A stretch of 49,873 nucleotides of DNA from Chitinophagaceae bacterium (GTDB taxonomy: Bacteria; Bacteroidota; Bacteroidia; Chitinophagales; Chitinophagaceae): the NCBI GenBank assembly GCA_947371755.1, contig CANBQT010000018.1, positions 1 through 49,873 of the forward strand, read 5' to 3'. Below are positions 41,067-49,230 of the stretch, one piece after another. Within the stretch, counting starts at the first letter, position 1; every line of letters begins with the position of its first letter. Position numbers and translations under genes: made by a program. The notes beneath the pieces were generated by a model. That model was not told the DNA's origin. It searched no databases and saw only the letters and a program-made list of their open reading frames with translations.

Positions 41067-43442
41067 ATGAAACGTTCCATCAAAAAAGTTGCGGTTCTTG
41101 GCAGTGGAGTAATGGGCTCCCGCATTGCTTGTCATTTTGCAGGAATTGGGGTATCTGTCTTATTGTTAGACATGGTGCCAAAAGGGGCTGAAGAAAGCAC
41201 TAAATCTGTAGAGAGAAATAAATTGGTGAACGATGCATTAACAGCAGCTATTAAAAGCAACCCCTCCCCTGTTTTTACAAAAGATGTGGTAAAAAAAATC
41301 CGGACTGGTAACTTCACAGACAATATGAAAGACATCGCTCAATGTGATTGGATCATTGAGGTTGTGGTAGAACGTTTAGATATTAAACAACTAATTTATT
41401 CTCAGGTTGAAAATTTCAGGAAACCTGGAACACTCATCAGTTCAAACACTTCAGGAATTCCCATTCACTTAATGGCAGAGGGACGTTCAGAAGATTTTAA
41501 AAAACATTTTTGTGGTACGCATTTTTTTAATCCACCACGATATTTAAGATTATTGGAAATTATTCCTACTGAACATACCGATCCTGAAATTGTAGATTTC
41601 TTAATGCAATACGGCGATCTGTTTCTCGGAAAAACAACGGTTCTATGCAAAGACACTCCAGCCTTTATCGCAAATAGAATTGGCGTTTACAGCATGATGA
41701 GCATTTTCAATATCATGGAAAAACTTGGATTGAGTATTGATGAAATTGATGCACTAACTGGTCCGATTATTGGCAGACCAAAATCTGCTACATTCCGCAC
41801 TGCAGATGTTGTTGGAATAGATACGTTGGTAAAAGTAGCAAAGGGTGTTGCTGATAATTGCCCGAATGATGAAGCAAAAGCAATTTTCACTATCCCATCC
41901 TGGCTCGATACAGTTGTAACAAACAACTGGTTAGGAGATAAAACAGGACAAGGTTTTTTCAAAAAAACAAAATCTGCAGCAGGCAAAGAAATCGTTACGC
42001 TGAACCTGAAGACGATGGAATATGAAGCCAGAACGAAGCCAAAATTTGCAAGTTTAGATGCAGCAAAACCCATAGAGGATTTAAAACAACGCATAAAATT
42101 ATTAACGGCGGGTGCTGATAAAGCAGGTGAATTTTACCGCGCATTTCATTTTTCATTATTCTCTTACATCTCACACCGTATACCCGAAATCAGCGACGAA
42201 GTATATCGTGTAGACGATGCCATGAAAGCTGGCTTTGGCTGGGAAATTGGAGCATTCGAAACCTGGGATACTATTGGTGTTGCTAAAACTGTAGAAGCCA
42301 TGAAGGCTGCAGGTCATAGCGTTTCTGCATGGGTTGTGGAAATGTTAGCCTCAGGTGCTACCAGCTTTTACAAAGTTTCCGATGGTAAGCGAATGTATTA
42401 TGATATCCCTACTAAATCATATAAAGCCATACCAGGAGGTGAGGCCTTCCTTTTTCTACAAAATCATAGTGATACTATCATTTGGAAAAACAGCGCCTGT
42501 AAATTGTATGATATAGGTGATGGTGTTGCCGGTTTAGAATGGAGCAGTAAAATGAATAGTATTGGAGGAGAAGTTTTAGAGGGATTGAATAAATCTATTG
42601 CCATTGCTGAAGAAAAATTCAAAGGGCTTGTAATTGCAAATGACGGACCAAATTTTAGTGCGGGTGCGAATGTGGGTATGATTTTTATGCTTGCAATTGA
42701 GCAGGAATATGATGAGTTAGATATGGCCATCCGTATGTTCCAAAATTCTATGATGCGCGTTCGATATTCATCCATACCTGTAGTGATAGCCCCTCACGGA
42801 TTAACACTTGGAGGAGGTTGCGAAATGAATCTTCATGCTGATAAAATTTGCGCTGCCGCAGAAACATATATTGGATTAGTTGAACTAGGTGTAGGATTAA
42901 TACCTGGTGGAGGCGGAACTAAAGAATTCGCACTTCGTGCTGGAGACGATTTACATGAAGACGAACCAGAAACGGTTACCTTAAAAAATCGATTCTTTTC
43001 TATAGCTACAGCTAAAGTGGCCACATCAGCACAAGAAGCCTTTGACATGGGCATTCTTCGTAAGGGACAGGATGAAGTAGTGATGAATATTGGCAGAAGA
43101 ATTACCGAAGCAAAAAAATCTGTGATTGAAATTTACGACCAAGGTTATACCATGCCAACACAGCGTACAGATGTGAAAGTGATGGGACGCGCGGGTTTGG
43201 GCGCGATGTATGCAGGTATTAACGGGATGTTGAAAGGTGGATACGCAACAGATCATGATGCGTTCGTTGCAAAAAAATTAGCTTATGTTTTATGTGGTGG
43301 TGATTTAAGCGAACAAAGTCTGGTTTCCGAACAATACCTACTCGATCTTGAAAGAGAAGCATTCTTAAGCCTTTGCGGAGAAAAGAAATCTTTAGAAAGA
43401 ATACAAGCGGTGTTAAAAACCGGGAGACCAATTAGGAATTAA
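41067..43442 (+). CDS. Bifunctional 3-hydroxyacyl-CoA dehydrogenase / enoyl-CoA hydratase (FadN-like)
   Basis: A 791-residue fatty-acid beta-oxidation enzyme with the dehydrogenase at the N-terminus and the hydratase at the C-terminus. This is the order of Bacillus FadN, the opposite of FadB. The NAD-binding GSGVMGSRIA lies near 12, the catalytic His in GTHFFNPPRYLRLLEIIPT near 148, DTPAFIANRIGVYSM near 196, and a second 3HCDH C-terminal domain around 350-420. The hydratase part has FSAGANVGMIF near 531, LTLGGGCEMNLHADKI near 575 and VELGVGLIPGGGGTKEFALR near 602. No thiolase or acyl-CoA dehydrogenase gene adjoins, although such genes often sit in one operon. The stop runs straight into AAAAAGT repeats. 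Confidence 0.93.
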   Translation: MKRSIKKVAVLGSGVMGSRIACHFAGIGVSVLLLDMVPKGAEESTKSVERNKLVNDALTAAIKSNPSPVFTKDVVKKIRTGNFTDNMKDIAQCDWIIEVVVERLDIKQLIYSQVENFRKPGTLISSNTSGIPIHLMAEGRSEDFKKHFCGTHFFNPPRYLRLLEIIPTEHTDPEIVDFLMQYGDLFLGKTTVLCKDTPAFIANRIGVYSMMSIFNIMEKLGLSIDEIDALTGPIIGRPKSATFRTADVVGIDTLVKVAKGVADNCPNDEAKAIFTIPSWLDTVVTNNWLGDKTGQGFFKKTKSAAGKEIVTLNLKTMEYEARTKPKFASLDAAKPIEDLKQRIKLLTAGADKAGEFYRAFHFSLFSYISHRIPEISDEVYRVDDAMKAGFGWEIGAFETWDTIGVAKTVEAMKAAGHSVSAWVVEMLASGATSFYKVSDGKRMYYDIPTKSYKAIPGGEAFLFLQNHSDTIIWKNSACKLYDIGDGVAGLEWSSKMNSIGGEVLEGLNKSIAIAEEKFKGLVIANDGPNFSAGANVGMIFMLAIEQEYDELDMAIRMFQNSMMRVRYSSIPVVIAPHGLTLGGGCEMNLHADKICAAAETYIGLVELGVGLIPGGGGTKEFALRAGDDLHEDEPETVTLKNRFFSIATAKVATSAQEAFDMGILRKGQDEVVMNIGRRITEAKKSVIEIYDQGYTMPTQRTDVKVMGRAGLGAMYAGINGMLKGGYATDHDAFVAKKLAYVLCGGDLSEQSLVSEQYLLDLEREAFLSLCGEKKSLERIQAVLKTGRPIRN

Positions 43443-43455
43443 AAAGTAAAAATAT
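43439..43455. repeat. Short AAAAAGT tract at the fadN-like stop
   Basis: The last codons read AAT TAA AAAGTAAAAAT: the same A5GT motif as after the ABC permease and sprA, here with fewer units. Confidence 0.5.
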
Positions 43456-43464
43456 AATTAACCC

Positions 43465-43541
43465 TTTAAGCACCCCTCCTGTTCGCTTGCGAATAGGAGG
43501 GGCAGCCGATTCAGCGAACGCTGAATACGGCGGGGTGGTTG
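43465..43541 (+). repeat. Two-hairpin intergenic repeat, copy 6
   Basis: TTTAAGCACCCC, hairpin I with tip TTCGCTTGCGAA, hairpin II GCCG-A-TTCAGCG-AA-CGCTGAA-TA-CGGC (43505-43531), end GGGGTGGTTG. It is the partner of copy 4: hairpin I tip and GCCG/CGGC base are the same, while the inner stem is changed on both sides. Confidence 0.9.
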
Positions 43542-43577
43542 TCTTCAGAAGAAAAATGCATGTTGGTCTTGAGGAGT

Positions 43578-43647
43578 AACCACCCCAGTCATCGCTCAAC
43601 CGCTCGACTATCCCCTCCTATCCGCTAGCGGCAGGCGGGGTACTTAA
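43578..43647 (-). repeat. Two-hairpin intergenic repeat, copy 7 (inverted)
   Basis: On the minus strand it starts GTACCCCGCC, then the tip CCGCTAGCGG, then AGTC-GAGCGGTTGAGCGAT-GACT, and ends GGGGTGGTTAC. One arm of hairpin I carries a substitution. It faces copy 6 tail to tail across 36 nt between two convergent genes. Confidence 0.87.
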
Positions 43648-43668
43648 AAACTATACATTAAAAATTTC

Positions 43669-45240
43669 TTATTCTTTCTCCAACTGATAGATTGACCAAT
43701 TCGGACTTTCATACATGAGTAGTGCTTTCAATCCTTTTAGTCGGAATTTAATGAGGTTAAATTCATTCAGGACTGTTAAGTTTTGAGTAGGATTTGTTTG
43801 CTTGGCTATGAGAATGTATTTAACAAACTTCGCTGGATTTTCAACAATGGTAAGAAAGGTTTTTTGGTGAGGCAATACCATACCATTTAAGTTTCCTATA
43901 TGCACAACAATCGGATATGCAGCTGCATCATCAATTAAGATCTTATTTTCTTCAGTTACCAGACCTCCGATGTATTGCGCCACTTGTTGTGACTCACTAT
44001 ACACCCTTGGCCCTTGCCAGTTATTATACACTGTGCTCATCTCTTTTGAGAAATTAATTTCTTCATCACTAGCAGAATGCTTAAAGAAATAAAATCCCAT
44101 TATAATTGTAAGCAATGCCGAAACACCGAATATCCAGGATGATGTTTTTAAACTGTATTTGCTGGTGCCATAATAACAAATCGATACCAATGCAATAGGA
44201 ATAAAAAGCAGATAATAACCAAGCGTTAAAGTGTATTTATAGCTCAATAATAAAAAAGAATAATACAACAACATCGCCAGAATAGTAAACAGTTCATAAA
44301 GCTTACCCCTGAACAAAACCATTGCTGCAATATAGAGAGGTGTTAGAAAGAGTATAAAACCTTGTATAACAACTTGCGTTTGATACAGTACATTATCCCT
44401 ACCGGCAGACATCGCCAAACTTCCAATACGTTGATTTCCCGTAATCCGCCAGTTAGCGTATTGGCTATCTAAAAAATAGGTAGGTGATCCTGCGTACTGC
44501 GAATTAAGAGCGCGAAATAAAAGCACAGCTATTAATGGCAAAAGAAAAATAACCAAATAAAGTGCAGCTGTTCTATTAGCTAATTTTCTTCTTTGAGAGC
44601 GATTATTTAATGCCTCATAATATTGGAATATCGGAGACTCAGTTCTTGCTATTAGCAATCCATCCAAAGAAATTAAAAAAATGAAAGGGAAGAAAGCTAA
44701 TACTACCCAGATAAAATCAAAATTCGAAAAAATGAAAGCTCCGATATACAAGCTTGCCATTGAAAGATGATACGTAACCGGTTGTTTATAATACCTGAAA
44801 AAAGATCGGAATATTAAGAATGCCACTAAAGCTATCACAGCATTTCTCCTTCCCGTAACAGCTGCAAAAACAAACATGGGGTGAAAAGCAAACAAACAGA
44901 AGAGGATAGGCACATATAGTTTCCAGGAAAAGCTAGACGCTTTTTTAAATTCGTCCACTAACATATAGAACAAACTTGCAGTCATTACCAATGAAGCTGC
45001 TACAGGAGCATAGAGATAGCCTAACGGAACAAAAAATAAAGAGGAGAAGAATACGGTGGTTGGGAAGGTAAACCCTAGTGTTAAAATCGTGTTCTGTTTT
45101 GCATTGAAAAGCAACAATAATTTTTCTGAATAAAATAAACCAGAAGAATGTTCAAATCCATGGCGTTTTAGTAGCCATGAAATGACTATATAATACGCTA
45201 TTAGAATGATGGTTAATATTTTTATCAGTTGCTTAGGCAT
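43669..45240 (-). CDS. Polytopic membrane protein, possible glycosyltransferase-like (GT39/ArnT-type layout)
   Basis: A 523-residue integral membrane protein with about 12 hydrophobic helices, beginning LIKILTIILIAYYIVISWLL. The overall layout (many helices, a Tyr/Ser-rich luminal C-terminal domain of about 120 residues) resembles lipid-linked-sugar glycosyltransferases such as GT39 or ArnT. I do not see their conserved catalytic acid clearly, so the enzyme assignment is tentative. Its start lies 6 nt after the stop of the BcsA-like glycosyltransferase, so it is the last gene of that operon and probably modifies or helps export the same polymer. Hairpin repeats lie beyond its stop. Confidence 0.6.
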   Translation of the reverse strand: MPKQLIKILTIILIAYYIVISWLLKRHGFEHSSGLFYSEKLLLLFNAKQNTILTLGFTFPTTVFFSSLFFVPLGYLYAPVAASLVMTASLFYMLVDEFKKASSFSWKLYVPILFCLFAFHPMFVFAAVTGRRNAVIALVAFLIFRSFFRYYKQPVTYHLSMASLYIGAFIFSNFDFIWVVLAFFPFIFLISLDGLLIARTESPIFQYYEALNNRSQRRKLANRTAALYLVIFLLPLIAVLLFRALNSQYAGSPTYFLDSQYANWRITGNQRIGSLAMSAGRDNVLYQTQVVIQGFILFLTPLYIAAMVLFRGKLYELFTILAMLLYYSFLLLSYKYTLTLGYYLLFIPIALVSICYYGTSKYSLKTSSWIFGVSALLTIIMGFYFFKHSASDEEINFSKEMSTVYNNWQGPRVYSESQQVAQYIGGLVTEENKILIDDAAAYPIVVHIGNLNGMVLPHQKTFLTIVENPAKFVKYILIAKQTNPTQNLTVLNEFNLIKFRLKGLKALLMYESPNWSIYQLEKE

Positions 45241-45246
45241 AGTTCA

Positions 45247-47112
45247 TTAATGCGCTGTTTCAGCAGTTGCGGCTGCATTTGCACTACTGCTCAATTTGGT
45301 TAAGCCGTGGTTTGTTTTTTCCCAATAAAACGGTTTATAAATCAATTGCCACAATCCTTTGTATGCAGCAATGGAATGCATAATCCAATAAATCGGATTC
45401 AATGCGGCAAATAATATCAACTCATAATATCTCCTTTTAAATACCGATAGCATATTCACATATACCATCATGGTATTTCCAGCTACAAGATTAAAAGTTG
45501 CAATATATAAAACCCAATCTGGAAATAAAGATGCCACGAAAGTGAGTTTAACGATGGCATATACCAGAAGAAAAGTCAATAGAATGGGATACAATAAGAA
45601 AGTAATGGAAGTGCCCGCAATAAAGAAATTAAAACCAAGGAATCCTCTCCAACCAATCCTTCTGATCAAACGTGCAGGGTTGCGCATATGCACTAAAGTT
45701 GTTTGCATGTAACCCTTAATCCATCGGCTTCTCTGGCGGATCCAATTGAACGGCTCGTTGTTCGCCTCTTCCAATGTGGTGCTATTTACAATACCCACTT
45801 TAAATCCTTTCTCAAATACTCTCACCCCTAAATCGGCATCCTCAGTTACGTTAAAAGGATCCCAACCTCCCAACTCCATTAACTTATCAAATTTAAAGTG
45901 GTTACTCGTACCCCCTAATGGAATGGGAATATCGAGCGACATCAATCCGGGTAACATATAATCGAACCAGTAAGTATATTCAAGCGTGAACATGCGCGTT
46001 AGCATGTTCTCATTTTTATTAAAGTAATTCAAGGCCCCTTGCAATACAACAAATTCAGATGGCAGTTTACGGAACAAAACCACACATTTTTTTAGCTGAT
46101 CTGAATCCGGCACATCTTCTGCATCATAAATGGCAAGATATTCTCCCCTACAAAAATGCAGCCCGTAGTTACATGCTTTCGGTTTAGTCTTAGGCATGTG
46201 AAAGGGAACCACAATTGTTTCGAAGTTAGCTGGGAAGTCAAGGTTACGTACCGCATTTAAAGTTTTATCGTCATCTTCTTCGATCAACAATTTTACGTCT
46301 AATTTTCCTCTGGGATAGTCTAAGCTCCGAAGGTTCCAGATAAGCTTTCGTATCAGTTTGTCCTCTTTATATACTGGAAGTAAAATGGTGTAAATAGGCA
46401 AAGTATCATTTTGAACTGCTTTTACTTCTGCCTTATTAACCAGTTCTTTCATTTCTGATTTAGAGCCATTCAAAGAAAGATATAGTTTGAATAAAATGGT
46501 TCCAAAAAACGCCACACTAAATAATACATTCAATACCATTGCAACCTTCAGAAAACTGATAAACAATAAGATTACCAGTATCCCAATACTTCCGAAAATA
46601 AATATCAATTGAGGATCAGTAAAAGTGATTAGCCCCGATTGTTCCGGATCCTTTCTCATTAAACTAAATACCGCTTCTTTTACATAATATTCTCCTCGCT
46701 TGATATGGACCAACCAGGTGATATCCAAATCTGATGCCGCAACAAAACGTACAGGCATATTGAAACGAATCGTCAATAATGTCTTTAACTTTTCATCCTG
46801 TGGATCAGCTGCTGCAACCAGTAAAGTACCATCAGCCATTTTCCTGAGAGGCGCATATAAAATTGAATTCAGCTCAATTAATTCGCACTTTTCAATATAC
46901 TGTTCATCCATCTCCTCATCTCTTACAGCAATTAATTCGAATCCCTCTTGCTCAAGAAATGAAACATACTTTTTCCTTGTAAGAAACCCAAAATTCAAAG
47001 CAGTTTTGATATAGGAATAATTGAACTCACTGGCAATGACTTCAATCTCCTTCAGTTTATTTTCATCAAATAAACCAACAGACACCATATTATCGAGGGC
47101 ACAGCTTGGCAT
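45247..47112 (-). CDS. Family 2 glycosyltransferase, BcsA/NfrB-like, with N-terminal GspE-N (MshEN-like) domain
   Basis: A 621-residue inner-membrane processive glycosyltransferase. Residues 1-155 match the N-terminal domain of type II secretion ATPases (GspE-N/MshEN), for example APLRKMADGTLLVAAADPQD near 90. The same fusion is known in NfrB-type proteins. Two transmembrane helices follow (about 170-215), then the GT2 catalytic domain: YKEDKLIRKLI, DAEDVPDSDQ (DxD) near 325, VTEDADLGVRV (TED) near 425 and QRSRWIKGYM (QxxRW) near 462. Three or four transmembrane helices end the chain. The QxxRW motif indicates chain synthesis coupled to export. It is preceded by a BcsB-like gene, giving a cellulose-synthase-like pair. 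There is no PilZ domain. Confidence 0.88.
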   Translation of the reverse strand: MPSCALDNMVSVGLFDENKLKEIEVIASEFNYSYIKTALNFGFLTRKKYVSFLEQEGFELIAVRDEEMDEQYIEKCELIELNSILYAPLRKMADGTLLVAAADPQDEKLKTLLTIRFNMPVRFVAASDLDITWLVHIKRGEYYVKEAVFSLMRKDPEQSGLITFTDPQLIFIFGSIGILVILLFISFLKVAMVLNVLFSVAFFGTILFKLYLSLNGSKSEMKELVNKAEVKAVQNDTLPIYTILLPVYKEDKLIRKLIWNLRSLDYPRGKLDVKLLIEEDDDKTLNAVRNLDFPANFETIVVPFHMPKTKPKACNYGLHFCRGEYLAIYDAEDVPDSDQLKKCVVLFRKLPSEFVVLQGALNYFNKNENMLTRMFTLEYTYWFDYMLPGLMSLDIPIPLGGTSNHFKFDKLMELGGWDPFNVTEDADLGVRVFEKGFKVGIVNSTTLEEANNEPFNWIRQRSRWIKGYMQTTLVHMRNPARLIRRIGWRGFLGFNFFIAGTSITFLLYPILLTFLLVYAIVKLTFVASLFPDWVLYIATFNLVAGNTMMVYVNMLSVFKRRYYELILFAALNPIYWIMHSIAAYKGLWQLIYKPFYWEKTNHGLTKLSSSANAAATAETAH

Positions 47113-47166
47113 AATTATATTTCCTCAAACAAAGGCCTTGCATACAACAAAGCGCTTTCAATAAAA

Positions 47167-47195
47167 CAGTTCCGGTACTTTAGTTACCGGAACTG
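47167..47195 (-). terminator. Intra-operon stem-loop between BcsB-like and glycosyltransferase genes
   Basis: CAGTTCCGGTA, 7-nt loop, TACCGGAACTG: a perfect 11-bp stem. On the minus strand it is followed by TTTTATT. It lies 10 nt after the BcsB-like stop, 55 nt before the next ATG, so it may attenuate the downstream genes or stabilise the upstream mRNA. Confidence 0.6.
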
Positions 47196-47204
47196 CATAA
47201 ATTA

Positions 47205-49214
47205 TTAAACGATTTCCTGTGATTTTTTAACACGTCTTCTTACAAAGAAGAAACTCCAAAGAATCAACAGTAATACCACTACAAGGATATAATACTTATA
47301 ATTTTCCCATAAGGTTAAAAATGCATTTTTATCCCCTTTATAGCTCACCAGTTTTTCATCATCACGTAGCTTGAAGAAGAAATTACTTTTCCCATCACTT
47401 GTTGAAATACATACATTACTTTGGATCGCAGATGACTGGCCTCCGAAACTTTTGATCACACTCTGCAATGCTTCTCTTGTTGTACTATCTCCTAGTGAAG
47501 AGATCAGGAGAAATGTACTATTCGATTGCCGGAATATTTGCGCTATGCCACTTCCTGAGAAATCGTTGAATGAGAAACTGGTTTCACCATCCAGATTTTT
47601 ATACAGCTGAAAATCTCTATTAAACTGGATCGGCATATTGGTGAAGTTCTTAATAAATGGATCTGTTCTATGCATCAATCCAATTACATTAAACCCACGC
47701 ATATCTGCCATAGTTGTTTTATCACTTTGTACCAGAACTGGCAAGATCATAGAAGCATTTAAGAATGATGCAGCATTGATCTGATAAATTAATTCACCAA
47801 CAGCTGAAGTAACATTTGTATTCAGACCTGGTGAGATCAGGAATTTCAAAGGACGTTTTCTAAATTCTCCCGGATAGTTAAAGAAGTTATAGAATTCTGT
47901 TGCTTGTTCACCAGAGAACGTGATACTGGAAGTTCTGCTATTAATAAATCCAAAGAAACTTGCGAACCCGTCTTTACAAACACTTTGACTAGGATGGAAT
48001 CGCATTTCGATTACAAGGGAATTCACTTTAGTCAACAAATAGGTAGGCAGATCAATATCATTATTAAATGTATTTAAATCTTGTAATGAAGTAGTGTATA
48101 CTAAATTATCATTCAAGTACACATTTAAAAAACCACGATCATTCTCTCTTAAATGTGAGAATAACGCTTCCAGGTGTAAAGTTAGTTTTTTAGGAATGGC
48201 ATTATAATCAATCAGATTGAATGGATAGTTTGTTTGTAATGCTAATACACCTTCCATTAATGCAGAAGGCACACCCAACTGGTCTAAAGTCAACACCTGA
48301 GGCAACACATTATTTTCAACAGACTTTAATGTAGTATTATCAACAATTAGTTTTTTAGAAAAAGAACTGTTTAAAATATTATAGTTACTCAATACAGTAA
48401 TTGCTTTCTTATAGCCTTCTTCATCATAACCAGTAATCACTAATACAGCATTTCCTTCGGTTCCTATCAATTGTATCAATCCTTGCCCCTTACTTAATGA
48501 AGGAAGTTGACGTTTGATTGCTTCAGGTAAACGGCTTTGTAAGCCAACCACTAATGTATTATTTAATGAATCGTTTGAATTATATGACTTAGTAGCAGTA
48601 GTATTTTCTCTATTCATTTGTTTTACCAAAGAATATAAAATACCCCCTGCCAATATATCATTCAGATCAGGGGATGCAGGGCTTGATATAGAATTGAATT
48701 CCTGGATACTTTCTTTCATACTGCGCTCATAAGAAAGAAAGGGCTGTTTGGGTGCGCTAAAAAATGAACTATTCCTAATATTGATCCAGACTGCAGGGTT
48801 ATCAATATCCTGACAGATCTGATCTGATACACTCATTTTCGCTACCAACTTTACTTTCACAAAACGACCATCAGGCTGTAGATACTTTTTATTCATCGGA
48901 ATGATGATCGTGATCAATGAATCCATAGTAGATGCAATGATCTTTTGTGTATAAACAGGTGCATCTTTTAAACTAATCGTAATAGTTGATGTATTAGGAT
49001 TCAGTACCTGAGAAGGACGAATATACAAGACCAACTTACTTTGATCCATATCATCATCGGGTTTCACTTTAACGAAGTAAGTGATAGAACCACTAATACC
49101 AAAGATGGATTGATCCCGATAGCCCATATCTTCAAAAGTTCGCTGAATAGTTTGCGACCAGGCACTCGAAAGAGCCAGGATGAAAAGGGCAGATAGTAAG
49201 ATTCTTGTTTTCAT
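47205..49214 (-). CDS. BcsB-like cellulose synthase regulatory subunit
   Basis: A 669-residue periplasmic protein anchored at its C-terminus. The signal peptide MKTRILLSALFILALSSAWSQ is followed by two carbohydrate-binding/flavodoxin-like repeats: residues about 50-150 (jelly-roll), 210-300 (GNAVLVITGYDEEGYKKAIT), 330-450 and the cysteine-bearing VIEMRFHPSQSVCKDGFASF near 395. The C-terminal helix is YILVVVLLLILWSFFFVRRR. This is the BcsB domain plan; BcsB guides the nascent beta-glucan through the periplasm and keeps the catalytic subunit active. It sits directly upstream of the BcsA-like glycosyltransferase and after the histidine kinase by 16 nt. The polymer could be cellulose or a different beta-glycan. 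Confidence 0.85.
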   Translation of the reverse strand: MKTRILLSALFILALSSAWSQTIQRTFEDMGYRDQSIFGISGSITYFVKVKPDDDMDQSKLVLYIRPSQVLNPNTSTITISLKDAPVYTQKIIASTMDSLITIIIPMNKKYLQPDGRFVKVKLVAKMSVSDQICQDIDNPAVWINIRNSSFFSAPKQPFLSYERSMKESIQEFNSISSPASPDLNDILAGGILYSLVKQMNRENTTATKSYNSNDSLNNTLVVGLQSRLPEAIKRQLPSLSKGQGLIQLIGTEGNAVLVITGYDEEGYKKAITVLSNYNILNSSFSKKLIVDNTTLKSVENNVLPQVLTLDQLGVPSALMEGVLALQTNYPFNLIDYNAIPKKLTLHLEALFSHLRENDRGFLNVYLNDNLVYTTSLQDLNTFNNDIDLPTYLLTKVNSLVIEMRFHPSQSVCKDGFASFFGFINSRTSSITFSGEQATEFYNFFNYPGEFRKRPLKFLISPGLNTNVTSAVGELIYQINAASFLNASMILPVLVQSDKTTMADMRGFNVIGLMHRTDPFIKNFTNMPIQFNRDFQLYKNLDGETSFSFNDFSGSGIAQIFRQSNSTFLLISSLGDSTTREALQSVIKSFGGQSSAIQSNVCISTSDGKSNFFFKLRDDEKLVSYKGDKNAFLTLWENYKYYILVVVLLLILWSFFFVRRRVKKSQEIV

Positions 49215-49230
49215 ATAATTACTGTTTATA

